Source of the DNA: Echinostoma caproni
Lineage: Eukaryota; Platyhelminthes; Trematoda; Plagiorchiida; Echinostomatidae
Assembly (NCBI GenBank): GCA_900618425.1
Contig: UZAN01040611.1
Location: forward strand, 3,939-67,938
DNA: 64,000 bases
Direction of reading: 5' to 3'
The first letter of the stretch is position 1. Each line of letters opens with the position of its first letter. Position numbers and translations under genes: made by a program. Below are positions 42,081 to 54,447 of this stretch, one piece after another. Under the pieces are notes generated by a model. The model saw only the letters and a program-made list of their open reading frames with translations. It was not told the DNA's origin and searched no databases.

Positions 42081-45050
42081 TATTCAACATATTCAAACTG
42101 TGGACCACAATATAAAAATTTCAAATGTCCTGCATTTAGGGACCGGAAGTTTTCAATGTTTTGCAACATATAGGTAGCCATGCCGATTGTCTCGCCATAA
42201 AACCTAGACTCGGATCAGATGATCTCAGCTGTCATTTTTTGATGTGCTAACCGTCTTACAGAAAGAACACAAACAGACCTGTAACGAGCACATAAATACG
42301 GTGGAGCATTAGTGCGTGGCGTTCTCTCACGCGCCACAGTGTAGGCTAGACTCGGTGACATATTGAATGGGATCCTTGCTACCAAATGAAATCAGGACTG
42401 CCTGTGTCGATTCATCAACAAACAAGAGAAGTTTTTTCATAAATTTTGCTAATAAATTAAACGGTACTAAATGGAAAATTTGCAATGTCTTTCATATTTT
42501 CTAGTTGCCGATCCCATACGCAGAAAACAAGAAGAAAAGGGAAGAAAAGCAAACGTATCCCGTGGTCGTTTTCAAGAGAGAAACGTGAGAAGCATTGTAT
42601 CCAGCATTGCGCAAGCGAAATGGTTACACGTATAATTGGCAAGAAGATGATAAAATAGTCAGTGAACCGGGAAAAAGACCGAAAATTGTTGGTGCTGGTC
42701 AATAGGCTGCGGTTAGCAAAAAACTGCACTTTATTTTACTCTATCCTCCCGATCGTCTACTTTCTTGCGATTTGCCATTGTAGTTGTATGTTCAATGAAA
42801 AATCTTTCAGTTGGTGATTGATGTTAGCTACTAGATAATGTGTGCCCATGTTGAATATACTGGATTTGAATACACTTCTCTAGTCTCTACTGACATGTTT
42901 CAGCGAAATCAAATTTCCCGATTTGCGTGGGCATCTAAAAGCAAACGGGTTGTCATAGCAATAAGCTGCTTTTGAAGGACAACATAGAACGAACGGTTCA
43001 CAGACATAACATGGAATAAGGCATTGGATCAGTCTGAAACAATTTTGGGTTATAAATGGATTGTGTTTGTGTTATTCGTTTTAAATACCGCAATGGAATG
43101 CAACAAAAGGACTAGGATAAATGAATACTTTGATTAACTTGACACATACATGAGTAGCATACTGTATAAAAGCTACGGCTGATCTCGTTTGATACATTAC
43201 CGCCCATTTGTCACATCATGATGGATTTGATTAAACAGGACAAAGTGCACGGAAGCCTAACAAGAACCCATCTCTTATGGCTGAATGTCCAGAACCAATT
43301 TCAGTTTATTGTGTCACGTACTTGGAATCCGCCATTTTTTAATAAGTTACGACGGGATAAAGCAAACTGCCCATTTGTGTTCTTGGTGTAAAACGGGGTA
43401 AAACTCTCTTTGATCAAAGAAAGACTTCTTTAAGTAAACAGAACCGTTCAGAGAATCTCCTGAAGAGTCATTGGTGATTGAATACCGACCCTAAGGATTT
43501 TAGTGAACAACCTGAAGGCTTAAATAATGCAACAGAATTGTTGTTTGGTACAAACATTACAAAAAAACAAAAAGAAATTCGTTGGAATTTTAACCCATAC
43601 AATAGGCTACCTATCTATTTGTACAGCATAGAAATATACGAAGCAGTACTTGTCTCTTCGGAATCTGGGGTGGTGAAGCAATTTATTATCCCAACTCACT
43701 CAGTGAAGACCGATTACTCTGCGGATGGCGCTAGAAGGAAAATGATAAATAGCCTTTTTTGTGACAACTCGATGTGATCACCGTCATCTCCGAGTTAATG
43801 GAAGAGTTAAGTCAATCCAATGAAAAATAGTAATGCAGATTCCTAATTCTTGGTAATGAGCTTGTACTGCAGAACGTGGGAAAATTAACCAATTTCAAAG
43901 CATAAAATGTAAATGAAGTACCAATCTCCTTAACTAGCACAAGTTCCTTTTCATTGTGGAAACTTACTTGATACGCAGGCTCTTTGAATGCAGTTTTCAG
44001 TTCATACAATTGAAAACGTCATTCCAGTTTGTTTTGATTTTTAACCGTACGTAACCGTTTATTATCAAGCTGCTGACAGATTTACAACAAACCAGCGAGT
44101 TAGAGTAACAAAAAATTGTGCCCGGGCTCGAGCCACAGTATATTCGGTGGATATACAGTGCTTATGGTTTATGACAAACAAAACCTCTGTACTGTGAATC
44201 AAAGCTTTAAGCAGTGAGCAACACCTTTACTTTGCATTTCAAACGTAAATCGATAAACAAAATAGATACCCCAAACAGTTTCCCTTGGTTCTGATTAGCA
44301 TTAGTAAACGGGGTGGCATGCAATAAATAACTTCATAGATTTCAGACTGATTAAGAAAATATTATTGTCTTACGGTATTAGCTTAGTGAATCTCACAGAC
44401 ACCAGGAGCTGACTTACTTTGTTTTTAGCGGGGATGAAGGATCTCACTTCATGGGAATTCATCCGTAGCTCGAAAGTTTGAGCGTTTGATGAGAAGTGAT
44501 TTGAAATAGCAGAAAAAAAGCTATTTCGGTCTTGTTGTGACTCAAAGGAATTATATACCCCTGCTGTCCCCTGTGTGCTTCCCCTCTGACCTCTCAAACC
44601 AAAACCTCACGGTTACTGACAGTTTAATATGAACTGGGACCTGAAAGAGCAAGTCTAGCAGTCGGGAAACATTTAATAGTACCACAAAATATTTTCACTA
44701 GCGGCCAACTTGATGAGTGCATCACAACCAGCGGAGAACAATAAAACCACCATACAAACTAACACAGCATTCAATCACCGCTAGTGCAACGAGCATCGAG
44801 ATGCGCAACGCAACAGAGTGAACTGAATCCGATCTAATCCGCTTGGATCAGTTTATTGCTTACAGTTACGCTTGAATGAATCAACAACACACATGCTTGC
44901 CTGAATGAGTACAGTTTGTGTTGTTCGTAAACGTTCATTATCCGTGGAAAGTTCACAAAATATTTGCGTAATCAGATACAACAAGCACCCTTTCACAACC
45001 GCCCGAGGAGAACACAACACAAGCACATGAACTGGCAACGGAAGACTTGC

Positions 45051-45239
45051 CTCATTGAATAACAATTCACGCCTTTGTTGCTTGAATATATTCATTCGCT
45101 TCACTGCCACATAGTGATTGGTCGACCGATATCGCATTAGGCACACAATGCCGGTACTCCCTTCACCGATTGGACCCAGTTCTTCCAAGTCACCTCTCGG
45201 ATCCCCGGGTGATACAACTTTGGCCAATGCATTGCGAAA
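45051..45239 (-). CDS. PAK4: Group II PAK kinase, exon with glycine-rich loop and beta-3 lysine (internal exon)
   Basis: The minus strand reads 63 codons from FRNALAKVV to ELLFNE. The segment PGDPRGDLEELG followed by GEGSTGIV is the start of a group II p21-activated kinase domain, a Ser/Thr kinase acting downstream of Cdc42/Rac on the cytoskeleton. The glycine-rich loop is at fragment residues 25-30, the ATP-binding VAVK lysine is residue 47, and the KQQRRELLFNE alpha-C block ends at Glu63, the expected salt-bridge glutamate. The acceptor is cccgtcag before TTTCGC, phase 0. The exon ends at GAG, followed by GCAAGT. This GC donor is chosen because it joins in phase 0 to the exon at 14172 and restores NEVMIMRSY, matching NEVVIMRDY of animal PAK4/5. 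The GT four bases further on would break the frame. There is no start codon here; the N-terminal CRIB exons lie further upstream and were not found. PAK4, PAK5 and PAK6 cannot be told apart from one exon. Confidence 0.95.
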
Positions 45240-45777
45240 CTGACGGGAGTATACAAATTCGGTGCCAAATATTACGCGGAGAAACAGTCAGTAATGGGTA
45301 AGGCGTAGTGCACGAACAAGATAAAGTTTGCAAAATAAAACAGATAGCTGCGTTTGTTCATCTACAACATTCCATGTTTCGTGATGAAGTTGTGTGTGGT
45401 CATTTAGGAAGTGATACAATGAATACTTCCTGAAAGAGCGGAATCTCGCAACTTGGGGATAAATTCAATCACACCCGATGTGCAGCAATGAAATAAGTTA
45501 TCCAATTAGTCTCACAGGACATGCTAGAGATAAACCGGATTTGTGAACAAGTTCGCTCTAAGTGAATCGTAGTCATGTCAATACGGCACACATGTATATC
45601 AGTAATTGATCATAAACATTGTTTTGGGATAAGAAAATTAAGATCACAAGATTATTGGTTCCAAGTTCGTCTTTGGACCGAGCATAGGATTCTCAATAAT
45701 CACATTATTCTCCCCTTCGTGACATTAAGAAAGCTTGTTTCGGCGAAATTCTTCCCCGATTGATGTAGTCATATGCA

Positions 45778-45822
45778 TGTATTGATCCAACTCGTGCAAA
45801 CACCGCGAGTTTGATCAATACA
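45778..45822. repeat. 17-bp inverted repeat, 11-base loop
   Basis: TGTATTGATCCAACTCG and CGAGTTTGATCAATACA match at 16 of 17 positions around TGCAAACACCG. It lies about 540 bases upstream of the first PAK exon seen. Confidence 0.75.
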
Positions 45823-47263
45823 TTTATAGGATTCAAAATTAGTGTAGTGGAAAATATGAAAGGTTGATTGTGATTTTAAGATATTCGAGTTGGAAGGAGA
45901 GAGGAGTTTAGGCACGTGCATAAATTGTTCCAACTGACAGAGGAGGGCTGTGCAGACAAATTCCTACTACATCCACTGTGGCACGCATTCAGCCGGATGG
46001 TGGTTTGAGGACAGTGCCTCTGTAATGTGTATATCTTGTAAAGTGATTCGCGATATTAGGTTTTTTTTATCAGATTGGCATTTGATCCGTTGGAAGAAGA
46101 TCAAACAGGTGTTGAACGTTATTACTAAATGAACATTAGGACATATCATCCAACGTAATGGTATTACGGTAACCTTTCTCTTCAGTATGTGTAATCCAAA
46201 TGAATTCGAATTTATTTAACGCGATCAGATTATTTACAAATGAGCTACCATAGATCAGTGATGATATGTAAGGTGCCAGTTAATCCAAAGTCTCATGAGA
46301 GTTTTCAATTTTCCCAAATTGCAGATGCCTCCAGTGGTTACATCTTGTTTCTCCATTTTGAATCATGCGGTGTGAAACCTTTATCAATTATAGCTGCCAC
46401 CTAATTCATAGGCACAGTTGAAGAGTGAGTAGACCTCGAGGTTGTTTGTTCAAATTTTCGAGCGGTAAACTCGATGTATCGTTCAGCCTCAGCCGTTGCA
46501 TGCTATACGCTTACTTATTCTTGCCAAGTTAGACTGTATTCTAACACAGAACAGTCCAAAGATTCAGCTGAATCGTGAACTCTTCCAACTCTGTATTCTC
46601 AGGGAGACGAGGTGGTTCTTGCGGCGATCGATTGAAGCATGAATGTATGCATAGTATATTCATATAATGTAAGCTGTGAATCAATATTTCGTTGTGCAGT
46701 GCCAAAACCGAAACAGATCTCGGGCGGTATGCCGGGCGGTATCACATAATCAATGATTTGATTTATGTGCTCATGTATGTCGTGCATATACATTGGAACA
46801 ATCATGAAATGCGTTCAGTGTTTTGCGCAATCTCATAGGAAGCGATACATTTCCCTAAAGCAATAGCTCATTTATAAGCAAGAAAGCACGGTGATTGCCG
46901 ACACAATGTGCATACAATGAAAGGACTGGGTTTATGTCTCTGCGTTTACAAAAACAGATAAAAGAAAAAAACAAAAATATTACAAAAGGAAAAGCACAGT
47001 AACAAGAATTATCAAGACTGGCGTAAAGCATAAAAATAAAAACAGTATCCAGCAGCTTGCATAGTTTAAGAGACCTATTCATAGGTAATTGCATAACGCA
47101 TTTTTGATTCAGGTATTCAAAAAATAATTATCGTTGAGTAGGAAATATACTAATAACAGCCAATACATATTTAATTGCAAAGCAACAATGAAAAAATATT
47201 CAAAGAACATTTTATTAAGTGACAAGCTTTTTTCCAGTCCCTAAACCTTCACCGTGGCCGAAT

Positions 47264-47322
47264 TGCGTCCTGATGGACGCAGGAACCAGGTGACTGAACC
47301 AACATGTGAAAACATGTTGGTT
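47264..47322. repeat. Two neighbouring hairpins
   Basis: TGCGTCC TGAT GGACGCA at 47264-47281, then AACCAACATGT GAAA ACATGTTGGTT at 47297-47322. Both have perfect stems (7 and 11 bp) and four-base loops, 15 bases apart. Confidence 0.7.
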
Positions 47323-48498
47323 TGTAATTATTGTTAATAGCACCTTAATTGTAGTTTTCAAGTAAAATAAATCTTTCAGTGTTATTGCTACTGAAAAACT
47401 CATGTTAAGAAATGTCTAAAGGTATATGGTAGTTGGTGACTACGCTTTTTCGATTAATATCCCAGATCGAAGCTGTATGTGTGCAAACAAATATAGGTGG
47501 ACTTCAGAGGAATGAAATATTACCAAGATGCTCATTCTAGAGAAACGTAGATGCATATAAAAATGTTATTCTTCTGAATCATTCGGTATTCCATGTAATT
47601 CAAGGGATGGATAATGAAGTTTACTGAGAGAGGTTATGAATAATTAAAACCTATTTTGTCAAAAATCCTAACTTAGATGAATTGCGATTGAAGAAGTAAT
47701 TGACGAAACACTGATAATCTAATCACCATTTCCCCTCCCTTTGTCATATATTTTACTAGGGCGCAATTAAATCAATAAAAATTGTAGAATATTTTATCCG
47801 CTCTTTGATCACATATGAATCGGCTTGACTACAAACATGTTACTCTGGTTTCGGCTTCCTCTCGCATCGTTTGATAATTGTGCGAATAAAGTATTGTTCC
47901 GACGTAATCACGAAACCGGGTCCTAGTTGGACATTTCTGTGATAAACGATCGATTACATGTCCGCCGCTATGCGCGTGTGTGTCTGTCCGTCGATCAACT
48001 GACTGTTTGTGACTCACGTGTCATATCGTTGCGTTCAGTGATCGTTTGATCAAGCGCCAAGCGAATACAAGTTTGAGTCGAGTATTCCAAACTTTATTTT
48101 CTGACCAACGCAACTTCTACCCAACCTTTTGTTACATCCCCGCTTGTTTATAAAATGCACATTCACTATGATAGCTGGATAGAAGTTGAAAACGAGATTG
48201 TTCCATTAGATTTGGCAGCCTAGCTCGCACGGTGTGAACATATATTTCGGTCTCGTTCACTGAAACCCAAGTGCGGTCAGGTCCTGTACCTGGAAGCTAT
48301 TTATTTCACACAGATATACATCACTCTCGTAGGAATACCGAGCTATTCTCCCCCGTANACATTTCATGAACATTTTCATTCGTTTTTCGTGTACAATAGT
48401 GAATTTCGCAATACTTAAACAGGGCTGTCTTGAAACTATGAAAAGTTAAATTAAAGTAATAGTTTAGAAACTACCGAAGTGAGCATAGTACTGAAGAC

Positions 48499-49010
48499 AC
48501 TACATCTTTTCCCATCAAGCTTTAGCCAAAATCCGCAATCCCTTAGCCTCAAACCGTAATCCTTCAGCCAAAACCCGTAGTCCTTTGGCTTCAACGCACA
48601 AACTTTAGTCACACCGCAGTAGACGAGTCAGATCAAGAGTATCCGAATATTCTGAAATCAACGGATGTTGAAAAAAATTATTTTCTACAAATGTTGATGT
48701 TGCAAAGCTTGGTTAAGAAATTGGAAGGTGTGGGAGTTGCATGCTGCAGCACATGTTGATTGGGCACGTCGATTAAACCGTCTTCAATCAACATGTGTTA
48801 CAGCATGCAACCCCCACACCTTCCAATTTCTTAACCAAGCTTTGCAACATCAACATTTGTAGNTAGAAAATAATTTTTTTCAATATCCGTTGATTTCAGA
48901 ATATTCGGATACTTTTGATCTGACTCGTCTACTGCGGCGTGACTAATGTTTGTACATTGAGGTCAAAGGACCACGGGTTTTGGCTAAAGCTTGATGGGAA
49001 AAGGTGTAGT
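48499..49010. repeat. 512-bp foldback element with long inverted arms
   Basis: The left arm 48499-48762 and right arm 48785-49010 are inverted copies separated by a 22-base spacer. The arms agree over ACTACAYCTTTTCCCATCAA at the ends and through GATTCAGAATATTCGGATAC-type and CTTAACCAAGCTTTGCAACA-type blocks toward the centre. About a dozen substitutions are seen, and the right arm has a 4-base insertion with an N near 48863. The left arm is longer because it carries a 21-base unit three times. No coding frame is present. It resembles a foldback or MITE-like transposon; no clear target-site duplication was found. Confidence 0.9.
48524..48586 (+). repeat. Three tandem 21-bp units inside the left arm of the foldback
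   Basis: Units begin at 48524, 48545 and 48566: AGCCAAAATCCGCAATCCCTT, AGCCTCAAACCGTAATCCTT plus C, and AGCCAAAACCCGTAGTCCTT plus T, an exact 21-base period with substitutions. The right arm holds one equivalent unit (about 48961-48987). Confidence 0.85.
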
Positions 49011-52000
49011 ACGATTTGATTAGTAACAAATCATCCCAAGGCACAATTAAATAAGACAGCCTAAAAGCGAGTTTGCAGCATGGTAAAACAGGCCCATTTT
49101 GCTACTCATAGTTGAACCGCGTACAGTGTTTGGTTTTGGTCGGGGTGTCGTGAACTTTTTGGAGAATATCGGAATAAAAGCGATGCAATTTGTGGAAAGT
49201 CACATCTATCATTGTCAATTCATAATGGGTATAAATAGTCACAGGTAATTGGCCATCCAGATAACGAACAGTATTGTGACCCATCCATCGAGATTGTGAT
49301 AACGAAGAGCAGTTGCGCTGAATCTGCCAATAAACCTGCCTGTTTCTTTTTAAGCTTTTACAAAATTGTGAATTTGTAGTCTATCCATCCACCTCTAAAT
49401 AAGGTGACAGCGTTTAATTTGCGACAAGTGTTGTTGTGTTTCAATTGATGAGCATTCCCTGAGAGGCGGTATTTAGCCGTTCTTTTTAAGAAAATTTGCT
49501 TTGTGGGTGCACGCAGAAAAGATTGACGACCCCGATATAAGTGAAAATACACTCGATTCAGAAATGCAGTTGGCTCACTAGCGAAACTTGGTTGGTTAAG
49601 AACTGCATTACTATGAGGAAGAAATGGGTCGGAAGTCTATTTCTGGAATTTTTCTCAGTGCTCCTAAATCCATCACCGGGATAACTTCTTATGACAATAA
49701 CTTGCTGTTAAGGAGAATCGTTGAATTTCAGATAGAGGGCAAATTATAATGGTCAGCATTTTGCGATTTAGCAAATTAAGAGACTCGAAACTGATGCGTA
49801 TGTTCGTGCTTGTATATGTGTTTCTAGGTATGCATCGTTTCATGAGTACTACCGCGTCCACATCCATACGAGTGCAAGTAAATGTCGGGCTGATGTATCT
49901 TACCAAAATAATAGAAGTTCGTTTGCACAGCAACCGTATGAAGTGAACGCACATTTTGTCAGAAGTATGACCGGGTATAGAATAACGCCAGATTAAAAAA
50001 TATCTATGCACTGAAAAAATTATTATGTTTTGATACCAGAGAGGGATATGTTCATCTAAGGGTGTGTATTCCTGTACGAATTTAAAGAAAGTCACTTCAG
50101 GAAATTTTTGACGCAATCAACCAAACTTAAAGTGCACCACTTTATGTAGTCTTTGTGAAGCTTTTCTGAGATAATTTTGTCACCAACAACTCATGCAGCA
50201 CCTTCTGCACCCTCAAATCAATTTATATAATGCCAATCAGCTGCGTTTGATCGTACGAACCACTACAGCCTGAGACAGGCCAAAATATGCAGCGGAATTC
50301 ATTTTAATAATTAAGAAATAAGAAGCGATTCTACAAACTTGATTAACCCCTCTCAGAGCCCCGGCAATACACATGTCCCTCTGTATTCTTATTTCAAAAG
50401 TCAAAAGTGGTCCCCACAGAAGCAAGACAAATTCCTTCATTCAGTGCGACTGGCGTTTGCATACATGTGCAGGAGCATTTGGGCACCATACCAAGTGACG
50501 TCGTGATATTCCGGCAGTTTGTCTTTGTTAGTGCTCATTGCCAAGCATGTGCCCTATGCGGTAGCACTTAAAACTGCAATCTCTGTGTGTGGCGGAGTCA
50601 GAACAACTCCGACTACTTGCAGGAGAAATTCTCAGTAAATTATTAGAATAAACGTTCGCTGGTAATTCGAGTGTTTTGGGTGATAAGAATTCCGACTAAA
50701 ATATATGATAAACAACAGATGCATTCAGTCTCTGTGTATGTTAAGAGAAATAGCGTCGTTACATGCTATGCGCCAACGCATCTACTTTGTTGATCAACAA
50801 TTGCAGGTCTGAGAGAAACACACTTGAACTTTTGTGTTCAAAACACTAGGTCGCGGTTATTTTATGGACAAAATGATTTAGTTCCTCCTAGTTTTACACA
50901 TGATCAGGAATTCGGCTCATTCTAATCTCATCAGTTATTTTGATAGTTAAGTATTTATTCAACAACACATTAAGAATAGTAGAGGGTGACGTGACTTCCT
51001 GGTGAGGTTTATCATCGGCAGCAAGAAATTCTCTCCAGAAAGACTGACTGATAATTCAAGTGTGCACACAAGTCGAATAAAGAAAGACAACCGGAGTGCT
51101 CACAGAAGAAGTGCCCACTTAGTTTTGCAAAAACCCCAAGGCTTCGTATCCGTCTCGGGGAGAACTAGTTGACTGAAGAGTTCATTTTTGATTGTATGTT
51201 GTATGCATTAGCCGGAAATCGCGTGTTATCTCAATTGTTCAGAAGATAAAATCTGACTCTTCATGCAACAAGCAGCGATAAAGACAAAGATGGAGTCTTC
51301 GTGAGGTTTAGATTGATCAAACGAAGGTTTTATTTTACTGTATTCATAGATGTGTGAAATGTTTTCCGATTCTGCAACAACTGGGTGGCTTTCGTCTTTT
51401 TCGAACAGTTTTAACGAAAACTCTCATTGATTTTGCTGTGTAACAAATAATCAATGACAACTGAACCAGGGTTTCTGTTTATATGAACAGCGTCCTTTGA
51501 AGCGGTGCAGCTCTTTTGTATACAAACAAGTGTTAAGTCAGTCTCTATCTAAAAGAAAATAGCAGATATATCAGTCAATAAAGGAACTATATTCTTCGCA
51601 AAATTTAGGTTGTTCACATTTGAAGGCATCGAAGTTTACGTATCAGTTTCATGTCGAAAATTTATAGATGAATGTAAACCTTGGGAGGGTCTGACACAAG
51701 TGTCGTTTCAGCGATCTGGATAGAACTCCCGGAATCGATTATAGTTTGGGTATGGGGTATGTCGGGGTGGCTTTTTCCTTGTGAGTTGTGTTTCTATTTG
51801 CTGACTGTTAGCGTATCATGGCTTATTCCAATAAGGAAAATCAAATTTATCAATATTTGTAAATATAACTGTACACTCTAGCTTGATCCAATTGATCACC
51901 TTGGTTAGGAACTTGACATTGTAAAACGCGTTAAAACAGTGTAAGTGTTGTCTACGATCTGTGTAGATGTTGTATGAACAAGGCGATATGCATTAAACTG

Positions 52001-53562
52001 AGCAGAAACGTGCGAACGCGACACCGGATGTCAATTACCTGGTTACATAATGGATCAGACGAAATAGTATCAGTTAAGACAAAGGTATAACGTCTTCAAG
52101 GAAAACGGAGACCGGTAAGCTACGGAAATTGGAGAGCTGTATTTTGCGCTGCTTCGACAGGTTAGAACGCGCACTTGGAGGCCGGTAATTCACCATTAAA
52201 GTGCATTGGGAGCAGCGAGAGACAAAGCAGTTTAGTTCACCCCATTGTATCATATCTACAATATAAACATTTTCAGGTTCATCCGGCCAACCAGCAGTGC
52301 ACAACTCTGTTCAGTGATCACAAAATTGATTTGAATTTCTCGTTCATTCCACCTCTGCTATCGTCCCGTGGAAATTTGAAGGATTCCATGAAATCCATTC
52401 GTCCCCCCACCCATCTCTCACCATTTTCACCGTTTGCCATAGACATGCGACAACCATTGATTGATGTCACCATTTGTGCTTGCATGTGTGTGCGCGCGAC
52501 CGACCGACCGCCCGCAAGTGTCCCCCACGTTTTGATAGCACACCCTTCTGCTAGGATGTAACGTTGAATCGGAGCGGCCGCGTCTATGCATGCCTGCGCG
52601 CTTGCTTGTGTGTGTGTTTGTGAGTGCTAAAACACTTATTTCTGCCAAGTTATCAAATTGTTCCCTAAGTGTTGCAGATTACAGGGCATATGTGATATTG
52701 CTTTGTCATTCCATCACCACGGTTCATTGTTTATGTTGACGTGTTCCGATAAGTGCCCGAAAGGTAGTCAGTCACAACAAATTCCAATAATAGCTCAAAT
52801 ACATTTGGTCTCACTTAAAACCGTGTGACAATGAATGGACACATCCTACTGTGTAAAACATTGTTTTCCCTTCATTTATTCTATTAGCACATGACGTCAT
52901 GAGGGCAGAATTTACATTGGCCATCAATTGTGCGTGCTGTCATTCAGCTGTAAACGCCAATTTGTGTGATCATGACAGATGAAGGCGGTGGACAAGTGAG
53001 TTACGTGATCGAGCTTGGTCAGCGATTAATGTTAAGTAGGATGACAAAATTTGATTAGCAAAAACGATCCCCGAACGATATTCGTGTGACTGTTGCATAA
53101 GAATTTCTAAGAACCTTCTTCTTGAAACTGCGTAAGACCATCCATGCTTTTCCAACAGAATGATTAGATCATAAATGCAGTGCACATCAGTAGAATGAGG
53201 ATATGGCATCAAAACGGCAAAGAAATTGATTGATTGCCTCTCAGTCCCAACCATAACAACACTAAAAACGTTTCGGTTTAGCTGATTAGGGTAATTTATA
53301 CAAAACGTCATCAGTACAATCCGAAAGTTGGAATTAATCTTCTCACTGATCGGCTTAAATTCAAAAATAAGACCATAAAAAATTGCACTGTTATTCTCCA
53401 CAACAATGTTTTCAATTAAAAAGCAATAAAGTTACTCCACGTGATGACACAATGCCAGTTTCATTTCATAAGTCAAAAGCATTACGAACATTTTCCATGA
53501 TAAAATCATTTTTTTCCTATTCAGATTTCAAATATGTTTTCTTTCTATTCTTTTTCATTTTT

Positions 53563-53725
53563 ACTTCCTTTTATTGAAGATACAAAGATACAATTTTCAG
53601 GAAGGGGAAAGTGGCCAATCAAAGGGCTGCAATTAATCACACAATGGGAAAATTTAGGTGGCGGCGATGGAATTCAAACGCACATCCCTGGGGTGATAAT
53701 TTGGTGACGCTACCACTGGGCCAAC
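53563..53725 (-). mobile_element. tRNA-derived SINE, family S1, copy B
   Basis: On the minus strand: TTGGCCCAGTGGTAGCGTCACC (A box), CGTTTGAATTCCATCGCC (B box), body GCAGCCCTTTGATTGGCC, tail CTTCCTGAAAATTGTATC to TTCAATAAAAGGAAGT. It matches copy A through body and tail with scattered substitutions. The A box here is the better preserved of the two, so it shows the tRNA origin best. It lies just left of the RTE element. Confidence 0.85.
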
Positions 53726-54447
53726 TCCGTCCACCCGCTGAGCTCAGAAAACCTGAGTGCAACAAATTTCTCGAGCAGTCATAAAGGTTCGTGAGAAAGT
53801 GCGGAAACACAGTGATGCCCTAAGGGTAATAAGTACTCTGATGAAAGAGAATTGAATGGTTTGGTCTCAGAAACAGTATTAGCATTGCTGTGTTTGAGCA
53901 GATGTAGTAAAACACTTTTCTTCATGGCAGACTAGTTTTGAAGGAAAAAACAAATTAAATCCATCACGGCGAGACTGTACTTTGACGTGGTGTGATAGCT
54001 TGCTTGCCTCTGTGACCCAACGAGCTACACAAGATGGCTTTTATCAAGGAGATCTTATCACGCCTGGAAGTTCAATGGGTAGAGTCAGAGGAAGTCCAGT
54101 CTCCTGGCCCTCCAGGTTGAGGGTTCGAATGGAATTTGCGTTTTCGTCGGTGAAAAATGGTGGAGGAGTAACCGATCCAAGTAAATGGAATTCCACTTGG
54201 CTCCACCCGCTGCCTTGCGGTTAGGTACTTGTTAGAACCAAAGGCTTTGGACGAGAACACTAATCGTTCTCCTGCATAGTAGCTGGACACCCAACCACTA
54301 CCCATCCCTCAAACCCCAAAGCCTAAACAAACTATAAAGAGTTCCAGGCTGCATCGGTCGTCGCGTAGGAAAATCAGGCTCGAGCTGCCGATTGCATAGA
54401 GCGGCGTGAGTAGTGTCAAGTGAGCTGCAGCTCAGATATTCTAACCT

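Larger units (their letters stand above)
14173..45050 (-). other. Giant PAK intron, 30,878 bases, GC-AG
   Basis: The donor is GAG followed by GCAAGT at 45050 and the acceptor is ccctattacag ending at 14173. The stated length includes the 588-base gap at 32518-33105, whose true size may differ. The intron is filled with repeats: tRNA-like SINE units, LINE remnants at 23.7-25.1 and 36.1-38.5 kb, a LINE 3' end at 42.0 kb, hairpins, poly-G runs and microsatellites. No nested gene could be supported. Between the listed repeats I see only AT-rich sequence with chance-length open frames. Confidence 0.8.

Noticed and set aside
43478..43777. Plus-strand open frame of 99 codons, protein-like in composition
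   Set aside because: No ATG at the start, no recognised domain, and it lies antisense inside the PAK intron.
49673..50116. Minus-strand open frame of 147 codons, considered as an upstream PAK exon
   Set aside because: No CRIB motif, no FRxAL-preceding segment, and no similarity to PAK N-terminal regions.
52427..52648. Minus-strand frame rich in Arg, Ser and His, considered as a PAK linker exon
   Set aside because: The composition comes from GT and GCGC-type repeats at 52480-52510 and 52600-52620; no motif or splice phase supports it.
52970..53401. Minus-strand open frame of 143 codons; a neighbouring frame reads CTDDVLYKL, faintly like an RT YxDD motif
   Set aside because: The other RT blocks could not be placed around it, so a LINE remnant is only a possibility. 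A frameshift-tolerant protein search would decide.
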